A stretch of 64,000 nucleotides of DNA from Paraburkholderia hiiakae (lineage in GTDB: Bacteria; Pseudomonadota; Gammaproteobacteria; Burkholderiales; Burkholderiaceae). The translations under genes were made by a program, and so were the position numbers. The stretch spans positions 119,830-183,829 of the forward strand of contig NZ_CAJHCQ010000018.1 of the NCBI RefSeq assembly GCF_904848665.1. The letters are read 5' to 3'. Positions 51,276 to 60,180 of the stretch are shown piece by piece. Each line of letters begins with the position of its first letter. Position 1 is the stretch's first letter. The notes beneath the pieces were generated by a model that did no database searches, was not told where the DNA came from, and worked only from the letters and a program-made list of their open reading frames with translations.

Positions 51276-52331
51276 TTATTCGACCAATTCGAACGCGTGC
51301 TCGCTCATGAGCGAGGCCGCCGCGCCCGCCCCGCGCACCGCACAGGTGAGCGGCTCGTCGGCCACGCGCACGGTCACGCCGAGTTCGGCGGCAAGGCATC
51401 GATCGAGCCTCACGAGCAGCGAGCCGCCGCCCGTGAGCACGATGCCGCTATCGGCGATATCGGTGACGAGTTCGGCCGGCGCCGTCTCGATCACCTGCCG
51501 CACCGCGTTGATCACGAGGCGCAACGGCGCCGCCAGCGCGTCCGCCACGTCATGGCTCGTGATCTCGACCGTGCGCGGCAGGCCGTCCTCCATGCTGCGT
51601 CCGGTCGCGCGCATGCGTTCGATGGGTTCGCCGTGGAGCGCACAGCCGATCGTCTTTTTCACGTGTTCGGCGGTCTGATCGCCCAGCACGACGCCATAGA
51701 GCGTGCGCACATGATCGACGATCGCGCGGTCGAACTGGTCGCCGCCCACGCGCACGGAACCGCTGCACGCCAGGCCGCCCAGCGCGACGATGCCCACTTC
51801 CGTCGTGCCGCCGCCGATATCCACGACCATCGAGCCCGTCGCCGCATGCACCGGCAGTCCCGCACCCAGCGCCGAAGCCAGCGACTCGCCGATCAGGTTC
51901 ACGCTCGCGGCTCCCGCCGCGAAAGCCGCCTCGCGGATCGCGCGGCGCTCGACGCGCGTCGCGCCCGCCGGCACGCACACCGTGAATGCGGCACGGCGCC
52001 CGAGCAGACGGCGTGGCTGCGCCATCGCCACGAAGCGGCGCATCATGTGTTCGGCAGCGGAAAAATTGGCGATCACGCCGTGCGCAAGCGGCCGCACCGT
52101 CTCCAGATTAGCCGGCGTGCGGCCGAGCAGATCCTTCGCCTCGCGGCCCACCGCGGCCACCGTCGTCTCGCTCGCGCCCGCGCGACGCTCGAAGCAGACC
52201 ACGGAGGGCTGGTTCAGCACGATGCCTTTGTCGGCGGTATAGATCAGCGTGTTGGCCGTACCGAGATCGAGCGCCACGTCCTGGCGGAACAGCCTTTTGG
52301 AAAAAATGGAATGCGGCTTGGCTCGGGCCAT
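51276..52331 (-). CDS. mreB: MreB-like actin homologue (solitary copy)
   Basis: A 351-residue actin-fold ATPase. DVALDLGTANTLIYTADKGIVLNQPSVV is the phosphate-1 motif, MVVDIGGGTTEVGIVALGGL is phosphate-2, and GIVLTGGGSLLVRLD is the adenosine motif; the family length is about 347. It lacks the mreC/mreD/mrdA genes normally downstream, and ends with its own downstream spacer. It is therefore probably a paralogue of the housekeeping MreB, perhaps with a specialised role. The ATG at 52331 was chosen (MARAKPHSIFSKRLF). Confidence 0.85.
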   Translation of the reverse strand: MARAKPHSIFSKRLFRQDVALDLGTANTLIYTADKGIVLNQPSVVCFERRAGASETTVAAVGREAKDLLGRTPANLETVRPLAHGVIANFSAAEHMMRRFVAMAQPRRLLGRRAAFTVCVPAGATRVERRAIREAAFAAGAASVNLIGESLASALGAGLPVHAATGSMVVDIGGGTTEVGIVALGGLACSGSVRVGGDQFDRAIVDHVRTLYGVVLGDQTAEHVKKTIGCALHGEPIERMRATGRSMEDGLPRTVEITSHDVADALAAPLRLVINAVRQVIETAPAELVTDIADSGIVLTGGGSLLVRLDRCLAAELGVTVRVADEPLTCAVRGAGAAASLMSEHAFELVE

Positions 52332-52692
52332 ATTGGTCTGATGTGCAGTTTTTTTTGGCGACCCGGCAGACGAAGCGCCGACGGATGGCATTCCCGATGG
52401 CAGCCTCATCCAGGCAGCGCGAACTAGCCGCGCGCCGGGCGGAACGGCCTACGCGGCCGATAAGGTCGCGGCGACTCCCCGTATTAACGGCCGCGACCGG
52501 CGCGAACTTTAGCCGGTCCAAAAACAACTGACTAGCTTATCCGGAAAATATGGCCGAAATACGACACTGCGGGCTTATGCGAGTGCCCTTTTGTACCGAT
52601 TTCCCTGTCGATGTCCCCTGCATCCGGGCCCATTCTCGCGAATTAACGGGGTCCGACCTCGCACCCCGCCCGCCATCCGATAAAGCGCGCGA
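52332..52692. other. Intergenic region upstream of the MreB-like gene
   Basis: About 360 bp. On the minus strand an A-run (CCAAAAAAAACTG) lies near the mreB start and could be part of its promoter or leader. The remaining DNA is GC-rich without any coding or structural feature I can identify. Confidence 0.5.
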
Positions 52693-53343
52693 TCAGCCGC
52701 GCGCGAGCGCGCGCACCAGCGCGTCGCGCCCGAGCATGACGCCCTGTGGCGTGATCGTGTGGCCAACGCCCGGCAGCGCGAAACCGGTGACCGCAAATCC
52801 CGCGTCGCTGAACGCGGCGGCGGCGCGCTCCAGTTCGCTCGCCGGAATCACTTCGTCGTCCTCGCCGTGCACGAGCGTGAGCACCGTACGGCTTTTCGCG
52901 ACCACGGGCGTGACGAGCCGGCCCGCATAGGCGACCACGGCCGCCGCGCCCGCCGCCTGCGTGGCCACGTGGTAGAGCGACATGATCGAGCCTTGCGAGA
53001 AGCCCACCAGCGCGAGCGCGTCGTGGCCGAGTCCCCAGTGGGCGAGTTCCGCGTCGAGCCTGCGCTCAAACACCTGCGAGGCGGCCACGACGCGCGCCTC
53101 GCGATTGCTCTCGCTGATGTCGCGCAGGCTGAACCACTGGCGTCCGCCAAAGCCGCCGTCGAACGGTTCGCTGCCGTCGAGCGACGTGAACGCGACGCCC
53201 GGCAGGGCATCGCGCCACACGTCGGCGAGTGGCGTGAGGTCCTGTGCGTTGCTGCCTACGCCGTGCAGCAGCACGACGAGCGCGCGTGCGGCGCCATCGG
53301 CTGGCGCCAGACGCCAGCCCCCTTCAAATGCTTCCCAGCTCAT
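52693..53343 (-). CDS. Carboxylesterase/phospholipase-like alpha/beta hydrolase
   Basis: A 216-residue serine hydrolase of the acyl-protein-thioesterase/dienelactone-hydrolase group. ALVVLLHGVGSNAQDLTPLA forms the oxyanion region, GFSQGS holds nucleophile Ser116, HGEDDEVIP the acid and GVGHTIT the His. The ATG at 53343 was chosen (MSWEAFEGGWRLAP). It is divergent from the DHA2 efflux gene across about 280 bp. The substrate is unknown. Confidence 0.87.
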   Translation of the reverse strand: MSWEAFEGGWRLAPADGAARALVVLLHGVGSNAQDLTPLADVWRDALPGVAFTSLDGSEPFDGGFGGRQWFSLRDISESNREARVVAASQVFERRLDAELAHWGLGHDALALVGFSQGSIMSLYHVATQAAGAAAVVAYAGRLVTPVVAKSRTVLTLVHGEDDEVIPASELERAAAAFSDAGFAVTGFALPGVGHTITPQGVMLGRDALVRALARG

Positions 53344-53623
53344 GGTTGGACCTCCCCTGTCCTGACGATCGTATTGTGTGTCCAGCGCACGCTTTTTGCG
53401 CGCCGCGCAACAGGCGCAAGGATACGCTCGCCGTGCGCCGTGCGTATGCAACACGCGATTTTCTGATGGTTACATAAAGCCGCGCGAAGCCGCCCAAGCG
53501 CCGGCGAAAGCCATTCGCGAGCGGCCGATGACCCTATGGCGCATGGGGATGCTCCCCGGCCCGAGATGGCAGGTGGCGATTGCAGGTATCCTGTGCCGCA
53601 AACCAGATACGCGGAGAACAAGC

Positions 53624-55195
53624 GTGAGCCAGCCCGCAGCTTCCACGTCGCCGCCAGCACCGCCGCCACCGCTCGAAGGCGGCAGGCTGATCCTCGCGAC
53701 CATCGCCGTCGCGCTGGCGACCTTCATGAACGTGCTGGACACGTCGATCGCCAACGTCGCCATTCCGACCATCTCCGGCGACATGGGCGTTTCCGTGGAC
53801 GAAGGCACGTGGGTCATCACCGTGTTCGCGGCGGCCAACGCCGTTTCCATTCCGCTCACCGGCTGGCTCACGCAGCGCTTCGGCCAGGTGCGCCTGTTCG
53901 TCGCCTCGATCTTCTCGTTCGTGCTGGCTTCGTGGCTGTGCGGCATCGCGCCCACGCTGCCCGTTCTGCTCATCGCGCGCGTGCTGCAGGGCGCCGTGGC
54001 CGGCCCACTCATCCCGCTCTCGCAGGCCATCCTGCTCGGCTCGTGGCCCAAGGACAAATCATCCACGGCGCTCGCGTTCTGGGCCATGACGACAACGGTC
54101 GGCCCGATCGCCGGACCCGCGCTCGGCGGCTGGATCACCGACAGCTACAGTTGGTCGTGGATCTTCTACATCAATATCCCCGTGGGCATCTTCGCGGGCT
54201 TCGTCACCTGGTCAATCTACCGCCACCGCGAATCGCCCACGCGCAAGCCGCCCATCGACATCGTCGGCCTCGGGCTCCTGATCGCCTGGGTCGCCTCGCT
54301 GCAGATCATGCTCGACAAAGGCAAGGACCTCGACTGGTTCAATTCGCCCGTGATCGTCGCGCTCGGCATCACCGCGCTCATCAGCTTCGCGTTCTTTCTC
54401 GTGTGGGAGCTGACCGAAGAGCACCCGATCGTCGATCTGCGGCTCTTCGGGCAGCGCAATTTCCTCGGCGGCACGGTCGCGATTTCGGTGGCGTATGCGG
54501 TGTTCTTCGGCAATCTCGTGCTGCTGCCGCAATGGATGCAGGAGTACCTGAATTACCGCTCCGTCGATGCGGGCCTCGTCACGGCACCGCTCGGGGTGTT
54601 CGCCGTGATCCTCGCTCCCGTGGTGGGGCGCCTCTTGCCGCGCTCGGACGCGCGCATCATCGCGACGATCGCGTTCATGATGTTCGCGGGGGTGTTCTAC
54701 ATGCGCTCGCAGTACGTGCTCGAGATCGATACCTTCCATCTCGTGCTGCCCACGCTGCTGCAAGGCATCCCCATGGCGCTCTTCTTCGTGCCGCTCACCG
54801 CCATCATTCTCTCGGGGCAGCCGCCGAGCCGCGTGCCGGCGGCGGCGGGCCTCTCGAACTTCGTGCGCGTGTTCTGCGGCGCGGTAGGCACCTCGATCGC
54901 GACGAACGCCTGGAACAACCGCACGATCCTGCATCACGCGCGGCTCACGGAGCAGGCTTCGATCAACAACCCGACCTTTGTCCAGGCGATCGACCAGACC
55001 CAGAAGGTGCTGAACCTGAGCGAGCCGTCCGCACGCGCGCTGTTCGACTTTCAGCTCAACTCGCAGGCCGCCATGATGGGGCTGAACGATATTTTCTATA
55101 TCTCGGCGATCATCTTTCTCGTGATCATTCCGCTCATCTGGATCACGAAATCGACGAAGGGCGGTGGAGGCGGCGGCGCGGCGGGGGCACATTGA
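53624..55195 (+). CDS. DHA2-family MFS multidrug efflux transporter (EmrB-like)
   Basis: A 523-residue carrier with about 14 membrane segments. IAVALATFMNVLDTSIANVAIPTISGDMGVS at the start is the DHA2 signature (motif D1), followed by the GWLTQRFGQVRLFVASI loop. The start is a GTG at 53624, 7 bp after CGGAG; the open frame extends a further 80 codons upstream without a transporter-like sequence. No EmrA-type adaptor gene accompanies it. The C-terminus is Gly-rich (KGGGGGGAAGAH). The gene ends 10 bp from the convergent flavoprotein gene. Confidence 0.9.
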   Translation: MSQPAASTSPPAPPPPLEGGRLILATIAVALATFMNVLDTSIANVAIPTISGDMGVSVDEGTWVITVFAAANAVSIPLTGWLTQRFGQVRLFVASIFSFVLASWLCGIAPTLPVLLIARVLQGAVAGPLIPLSQAILLGSWPKDKSSTALAFWAMTTTVGPIAGPALGGWITDSYSWSWIFYINIPVGIFAGFVTWSIYRHRESPTRKPPIDIVGLGLLIAWVASLQIMLDKGKDLDWFNSPVIVALGITALISFAFFLVWELTEEHPIVDLRLFGQRNFLGGTVAISVAYAVFFGNLVLLPQWMQEYLNYRSVDAGLVTAPLGVFAVILAPVVGRLLPRSDARIIATIAFMMFAGVFYMRSQYVLEIDTFHLVLPTLLQGIPMALFFVPLTAIILSGQPPSRVPAAAGLSNFVRVFCGAVGTSIATNAWNNRTILHHARLTEQASINNPTFVQAIDQTQKVLNLSEPSARALFDFQLNSQAAMMGLNDIFYISAIIFLVIIPLIWITKSTKGGGGGGAAGAH

Positions 55196-55205
55196 CCCGC
55201 GCGGT

Positions 55206-56450
55206 CTAGCCAAAGCGCGCGGGCAAATACGGCGCGGGATCGGTAAACGGCGTTTCGCCGACGATCTGCTCGGCAACAAGGCGCGCCGTGACCGGCCCGA
55301 GCGTGAGGCCGTGGTGGTTATGGCCAAACGCGAACCACAGCCCGGTATGGCGCGGCGCGGGCCCCAGCACCGGGCGCATGTCGGGCGTGCAGGGGCGCAA
55401 ACCCATCCACGGTGTTTCATCGAGCCGCGCGCCAAGGCCGAACACGGGTCGCGCCTCGCGCTCCGCCGCGTCGAGCTGCGTGTAGTTGGGCGCACGCTCG
55501 CGCGTGGCGAGTTCCACGCCCGTTGTGAGTCGCAAGCCGCGGCGCATCGGCGCAACCACGTAGCCGCCTTCGATATCCACCACCGGACGCACGAGCGGCG
55601 CGCGCGCCTCGCTCGCGTAGTGCATGTGATAACCGCGCTTGACCATGAGCGGCACGCGGTAACCGAGCGGCTGCGTCACAAGATCCGACCACGGACCGAG
55701 CGCCACGACGGCAAGCTCGGCGCTCACCGGGCCGTCCTCGGTCTGCACTCGCCAGCCCTTGCCTACCGCTGCAAGCGTACGCGCATCGCCGCGTGCGAAC
55801 GCCCCGCCGTCGCGCAAGAATAGTTGTGCGTAACCCTTCGTCAACGCACCCGGGTCCGCCACGCTTGCGGGATCGATCCAGTGGATCGCGCCCGCATAGC
55901 CTTCGCCAAGCGAAGGCTCAAGCGCGCGCAAGCCCTGAGCGTCGAACGTTTCGATATGCAAGGCATGCGCGTCCGCCACGCCGCGCGCCGTCCGCATTTC
56001 CTGCTCGAACGGTCCGGGCGAGCGCCACGCCTCCAGCCAGCCCGTCGGCCGCACGATGTCGCGCAGGCCCGCACGGGCGACGAACGCGTCGTGCTCGGCC
56101 ACGCTGCGCTCGATAAGCGGCAGCATGTCCCGCGCGGCCTGCGCGAGCCGCGCCGGCGACGACTCGCGCCAGAACGACGCGAGCCAGCGCGCGTAAGCGG
56201 GCAGCGAGCGCACGTCGTAGCGCAGCACCGTCGAGTCGTTGCGCACGAGGCGCAGCAGCGTGCGCCAGTCGCGCGGAAAACCGTAAGGCACGACCGACGA
56301 CGACTCGATCAACCCTGCGTTGCCGTGGCTCGTTTCCTCGCCAGGCCCACGCCGGTCGACGAGCGTGACCTGCACGCCGCGCGCCTGCAGATGGAGCGCG
56401 ACGCTCACGCCCACGATGCCCGCGCCGAGAACGATCGCGCTCCTGGTCAT
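55206..56450 (-). CDS. FAD-dependent D-amino-acid dehydrogenase (DauA/DadA-like)
   Basis: A 414-residue DAO-family flavoprotein. AIVLGAGIVGVSVALHLQARG is the FAD motif, SHGNAGLIESSSVVP the DadA-type continuation, and FGHNHHGLTLGPVTARLVAEQI the C-terminal block. Its neighbours are a binding protein, an ornithine-cyclodeaminase-family dehydrogenase and a YheO-type regulator, the same set as dauA-dauB-dauR plus PA3865 in Pseudomonas aeruginosa. It would therefore deaminate D-arginine to 2-ketoarginine. Specificity is inferred from context only; general D-amino-acid activity is possible. Confidence 0.82.
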   Translation of the reverse strand: MTRSAIVLGAGIVGVSVALHLQARGVQVTLVDRRGPGEETSHGNAGLIESSSVVPYGFPRDWRTLLRLVRNDSTVLRYDVRSLPAYARWLASFWRESSPARLAQAARDMLPLIERSVAEHDAFVARAGLRDIVRPTGWLEAWRSPGPFEQEMRTARGVADAHALHIETFDAQGLRALEPSLGEGYAGAIHWIDPASVADPGALTKGYAQLFLRDGGAFARGDARTLAAVGKGWRVQTEDGPVSAELAVVALGPWSDLVTQPLGYRVPLMVKRGYHMHYASEARAPLVRPVVDIEGGYVVAPMRRGLRLTTGVELATRERAPNYTQLDAAEREARPVFGLGARLDETPWMGLRPCTPDMRPVLGPAPRHTGLWFAFGHNHHGLTLGPVTARLVAEQIVGETPFTDPAPYLPARFG

Positions 56451-56481
56451 GAATCTGCTCTCGACACCGAAGTCATGACGA

Positions 56482-57279
56482 TCACTTCGCGACGATATCG
56501 CGGCCGAAGTACTTCATCGACAGCTTCGTGAGCGTGCCGTCCTGGCGCAGCGAGTCGATGGCCGCAACCACCTTGGCCTTGAGCGCCGCGTCGTCCTTGC
56601 GCATGCCGAAACCGGTGCCTTCGCCGAGCGTGGTCGGATCTTTGAGCGGCGCGCCCGCAAAGGCGAAGCCCTTGCCCTGGGGCTTCGAGAGGAAGCCGTC
56701 GGTGGCGGTCTGCACTTCCTGGACCGCGGCGTCCAGACGCCCGGCCGCGAGGTCCGCGAAAATCTGGTCCTGGTTCTCATACGTGACGACGTTCACACCC
56801 TGCGTGCCCCAGTGCTTGCGCACGTAGTCTTCCTGCGTCGAGCCTTGCAGCACGCCCACCGACTTGCCCTTCAGGCTCGCGGGCGTGGGCGCGAGACCCG
56901 ACCCGCGCTTCGCGACCATCTGGATCGGCATCACGTAGATGGCGGGCGTGAACGCAATCTGCTGACGCCGCTTCTCGGTGATATTCATCGCCGAATTGAT
57001 GACGTCGAACTTGCGCGCCTCGAGCGCGGCGATCAGGCCGTCAAAGCTGTTCTCCACCCATACGCACTTCATCTGCAGCTTCTGGCACACGGCATTGCCG
57101 ATATCGATGTCGAAGCCCTGCAGATCGCCCGAGGGCGTCTTGCTCTCGAACGGCGGATAGGACGCCTCCACGCCGAAGCGCAGCGTTTTCGGGTCCTGCG
57201 CGTGCGCCGCGGCCGCCGTCATGCCCGCAAAGCATGCAAGGCTGGCCGCAGCCGCGAAGCGAATGATCTTCCTGTTCAT
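56482..57279 (-). CDS. Amino-acid ABC substrate-binding protein (family 3, Arg/Lys/His-like)
   Basis: A 265-residue periplasmic protein. A signal peptide (MNRKIIRFAAAASLACFAGMTAAAAHA) precedes KTLRFGVEASYPPFESKTPSGDLQGFDIDIGNAVCQKL, the family 3 fold typical of Lys/Arg/Orn/His-binding proteins; FDGLIAALEARKFDVI follows. It is downstream of the divergent DauB-like gene promoter and 31 bp upstream of the flavoprotein gene, so the two are likely co-transcribed. No permease or ATPase genes are nearby. Probable ligand: a D- or L-basic amino acid. Confidence 0.9.
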   Translation of the reverse strand: MNRKIIRFAAAASLACFAGMTAAAAHAQDPKTLRFGVEASYPPFESKTPSGDLQGFDIDIGNAVCQKLQMKCVWVENSFDGLIAALEARKFDVINSAMNITEKRRQQIAFTPAIYVMPIQMVAKRGSGLAPTPASLKGKSVGVLQGSTQEDYVRKHWGTQGVNVVTYENQDQIFADLAAGRLDAAVQEVQTATDGFLSKPQGKGFAFAGAPLKDPTTLGEGTGFGMRKDDAALKAKVVAAIDSLRQDGTLTKLSMKYFGRDIVAK

Positions 57280-57401
57280 CGTCGTCACCCAATTCGTAAT
57301 AAGTATCTGTTCGAGCGCTTTGCCCTTTCGTGCGGCGCCCTCTTGCGAGGGCCGCGGCCGCAGGAGGAATATAGACGAAAAATAAAAAGAAAGTCTAGAA
57401 T

Positions 57402-57415
57402 GGACAAAAATGTCT
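57402..57415. promoter_or_regulatory. Dyad in the divergent promoter of the dau-like genes
   Basis: Around 57402-57415 the near-palindrome GGACAaaaaTGTCT, embedded in TCTAGAATGGACAAAAATGTC, lies between the binding-protein gene (start 57279) and the DauB-like gene (ATG 57439). It could bind the YheO/DauR-like regulator encoded downstream. One arm position is mismatched. Confidence 0.35.
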
Positions 57416-57438
57416 ACACCGTGATTCCGGAGCTCAGT

Positions 57439-58416
57439 ATGACCATGACGTCCCAACCCACCGCTGCGCCGCTCGTCGTCGATGCCGCCCAGGTGCGCGC
57501 GGCCCTGCCCAGCCTCGACGTGCGCGGCGAACTCGGCCGCCTTTTCGCCTCGCTGGGCCGCGGCGACGCCGTGCAGCCGCCGCAAACCCTCACGCTGTTC
57601 CCGAAGGGCGCTGGCGACTTCATCACCTATCTCGGCGTGCTCGCCGAAAGAGACGTGTTCGGCGCGAAGCTCTCGCCGTACATCGTGGGCGCGAACGGCC
57701 AGCCTCCCGTCATCACCGCCTGGACTGCGCTGATGTCGATGAAGACGGGCCAGCCGCTCATGTGGTGCGACTCGGCGCTGCTCACCACGGAACGCACCGC
57801 GGGCACCACGGCGCTCGCCGTCGACCAGCTTGCGCCGCGCGAGGCGAAGCGCCTGGCCGTGATCGGCTCGGGCGCCGTCGCGCTCGCGCATATTCGTCAT
57901 GTTGCGCCGCTGCGCGCGTGGGAAACCATTCGCGTGTACTCGCCGACGCTCGCCGGCGACGCTAAACGCCAGGCCGAATTACGCGCGCTCGACACACGCA
58001 CAAGCGCAACGGAAACACCCGAAGCCTGCGTGCACGACGCCGACGTGGTGATGCTGTGCACCTCGTCGGGCAAGCCGGTTCTCGCGCTGGATGCCCTCAC
58101 GAAGCCCGCGCTCATCACCTCGATCAGCACGAACGTCGCGCAGGCCCACGAGATCGATCCGGCCGCACTGCCCTCGCTCGACGTCTACTGCGACTATCGC
58201 CACACCACGCCGCAAAGCGCGGGCGAAATGGTGCTGGCCACACGCGAGCACGGCTGGTCGCCGGAATCGATCGTGGGCGATCTCGCGGAACTCGCCAACA
58301 ATGCGTGCCCCCGGCCGGCCTACGCGCGCCATGCGTTTTTCCGCTCGATTGGCCTCGGTCTCGAAGACATCGCCGTCGCGCACGCGCTGTACGAGCACCT
58401 GCGTAACGTCCGCTGA
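57439..58416 (+). CDS. Ornithine-cyclodeaminase-family dehydrogenase/reductase (DauB-like)
   Basis: A 325-residue NAD(P)H-dependent enzyme. LAVIGSGAVALAHIRHVAPLRAWETIRVYS is the nucleotide-binding block, FGAKLSPYIVGANGQPPVITAWTALMSMKTGQPLMWCDSALLTTERTAG the substrate half, and DADVVMLCTSSGKPVL follows. The ATG at 57439 has GGAG 8 bp upstream; a second in-frame ATG lies at 57400. By neighbourhood it corresponds to DauB, which reductively aminates 2-ketoarginine to L-arginine. It could also reduce pyrroline-2-carboxylate. Confidence 0.82.
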   Translation: MTMTSQPTAAPLVVDAAQVRAALPSLDVRGELGRLFASLGRGDAVQPPQTLTLFPKGAGDFITYLGVLAERDVFGAKLSPYIVGANGQPPVITAWTALMSMKTGQPLMWCDSALLTTERTAGTTALAVDQLAPREAKRLAVIGSGAVALAHIRHVAPLRAWETIRVYSPTLAGDAKRQAELRALDTRTSATETPEACVHDADVVMLCTSSGKPVLALDALTKPALITSISTNVAQAHEIDPAALPSLDVYCDYRHTTPQSAGEMVLATREHGWSPESIVGDLAELANNACPRPAYARHAFFRSIGLGLEDIAVAHALYEHLRNVR

Positions 58417-58480
58417 TGCGCGGCGTCGAGCGATCGCAGTATCATCGACGTCCTTCCTGCCGCAACCCTGTCCGAGTCCG

Positions 58481-59158
58481 ATGCCGAAACGAGAAAGCGA
58501 CACAACCCGCGTGAAAAAAATCGCCAGCCCGAAAACGTCGCGCGAGATGCTGCTCGCGCGGTACGCGCACGTGGCGGACAGCATCACGACGCTGTTCTTC
58601 CCGTTCGCGGAAGTCGTGATTCACGACCTCTCGGACCAGACGGTGGCCTACCTCTCGAACAATCTTTCGAAGCGCGAGATCGGCGACGATTCGGCACTCG
58701 AAGACGTCGAGGAAACCACGCGCAACAAGCTGCTCGGCCCTTACGAGAAGGTGAACTGGGATGGCCGGCGCATGCGCTGCGTGAGCACGGCGCTGTTCGA
58801 CGACGAAGGGCGTGCGGCGGGCGTCATGTGCATCAACTTCAACATCGCCGCGTTCCAGGACGTGCAGGCCACACTCGACCTGTTCCTGCGCGGCGTGGGC
58901 GTGATCGCGCAGCCCGATGAACTCTTCAAGGACGACTGGCAGGAGCGTATCAACACCTTTTTGCACGGCTGGCTGCGCGAGAGGCAGATCGCGCTCAATT
59001 CGCTCACGCGCGAGCACCGGCGTGAACTGGTCGAAGCGCTGTATGCCGAAGGCGCGTTCAAGGGTAAGAGTTCGGCCAACTATGTGGCGAAGGTGCTGGG
59101 CATGGGGCGGGCGACGGTCTACAAGCATCTGCGCGAAATGAAGACGGAAGCCGAATAG
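58481..59158 (+). CDS. YheO-family PAS/HTH transcriptional regulator (DauR-like)
   Basis: A 225-residue regulator with an N-terminal YheO-like PAS_6 domain (about 25-135: YAHVADSITTLFFPFAEVVIHDLSDQTVAYLSNNLSKREIGD...GVMCINFNIAAF). The C-terminal HTH_22 domain (about 165-220) includes REHRRELVEALYAEGAFKGKSSANYVAKVLGMGRATVYKHLREMK. DauR, which represses the D-arginine operon until 2-ketoarginine or arginine is present, has the same architecture. It is 64 bp downstream of the DauB-like gene on the same strand. Confidence 0.87.
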   Translation: MPKRESDTTRVKKIASPKTSREMLLARYAHVADSITTLFFPFAEVVIHDLSDQTVAYLSNNLSKREIGDDSALEDVEETTRNKLLGPYEKVNWDGRRMRCVSTALFDDEGRAAGVMCINFNIAAFQDVQATLDLFLRGVGVIAQPDELFKDDWQERINTFLHGWLRERQIALNSLTREHRRELVEALYAEGAFKGKSSANYVAKVLGMGRATVYKHLREMKTEAE

Positions 59159-59246
59159 CGCGCAACGAAGCCGTGGCGGTGGGCGCGAGCCGCTACAATC
59201 GCGGGGACCGCGGCGCACGCGCCGCCGCGACTGCCCTGCGCCGCCC

Positions 59247-60173
59247 ATGAATCACACGCTCGACTACACCCCCATCCTCGACGCCATCCATCGCGACCTG
59301 CAGCCGTATATCGGCACGGGGCGAGTTGCCGACTACATCCCCGAACTCGCCACGGTGCGCGCCGATCACTTCGGCATGGCCATCGTGACAGTGGACGGCC
59401 AGGTGTACCGCACCGGCGACGCGGACGTGCGCTTTTCGATCCAGAGCATTTCGAAGCTGTTCGCGTGCACGCTCGCCTTCCAGCTGCTTGGCGACGCGCT
59501 TTGGCAGCGTGTGGGCCGCGAGCCTTCGGGCACGGCGTTCAACTCGCTCGTGCAACTCGAATTCGAAGCGGGCAAGCCGCGCAATCCGTTCATCAACGCA
59601 GGCGCGCTCGTCGTGACCGACGTGCTGTGCCGCCGCTTCGTGCAGGCGGAAACCGCGCTCGTCGATTTCCTGCGGCGGCTCTCGGGCGAGCCTGGCATCG
59701 ACTACGACCTGCGCGTCGCGCAGTCGGAACTCGCGAACGCCGAGCGCAATCGCGCGATGGCGCATTTCATCGCGAGCTTCGGCAACCTGGAAATGCCCGC
59801 CCACGCCGTAATCGACGCCTACTGCCGCCAATGCGCAATCTCGATGAGCTGTGTGGAACTGGCGCGCGCGGCGCTCTTTCTGGCTAACGGCGGCGTCTCG
59901 CCCGTGAGCGGCGAACATGTGCTCGACGCGAGTTCGGCCAAGCGGCTTTCTGCGCTGATGCTGACCTGCGGCACCTACGACGCGGCGGGCGATTTCGTCT
60001 ACCGCGTGGGCTTGCCTGCGAAGAGCGGCGTGGGCGGCGGGGTCATCGCGGTGCTCCCCGGCGAATTTGCGGTGTGCGTCTGGTCGCCGGGGCTCGATAC
60101 GACGGGGAATTCGCTGGTGGGTTCACTGGCGCTGGAGTGGTTGACGACGCGCACCGGGCGCTCGATTTTCTGA
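59247..60173 (+). CDS. glsA: Glutaminase
   Basis: A 308-residue serine-dependent glutaminase of the beta-lactamase-like fold. The SxxK catalytic pair is Ser67-Lys70 in FSIQSISKLFACTLAF. FNSLVQLEFEAGKPRNPFINAGALVVTD and ANGGVSPVSGEHVL carry the other conserved residues. The ATG is 88 bp after the DauR-like stop. It releases ammonia and glutamate from L-glutamine. Confidence 0.93.
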   Translation: MNHTLDYTPILDAIHRDLQPYIGTGRVADYIPELATVRADHFGMAIVTVDGQVYRTGDADVRFSIQSISKLFACTLAFQLLGDALWQRVGREPSGTAFNSLVQLEFEAGKPRNPFINAGALVVTDVLCRRFVQAETALVDFLRRLSGEPGIDYDLRVAQSELANAERNRAMAHFIASFGNLEMPAHAVIDAYCRQCAISMSCVELARAALFLANGGVSPVSGEHVLDASSAKRLSALMLTCGTYDAAGDFVYRVGLPAKSGVGGGVIAVLPGEFAVCVWSPGLDTTGNSLVGSLALEWLTTRTGRSIF

Positions 60174-60180
60174 ATCTTCG

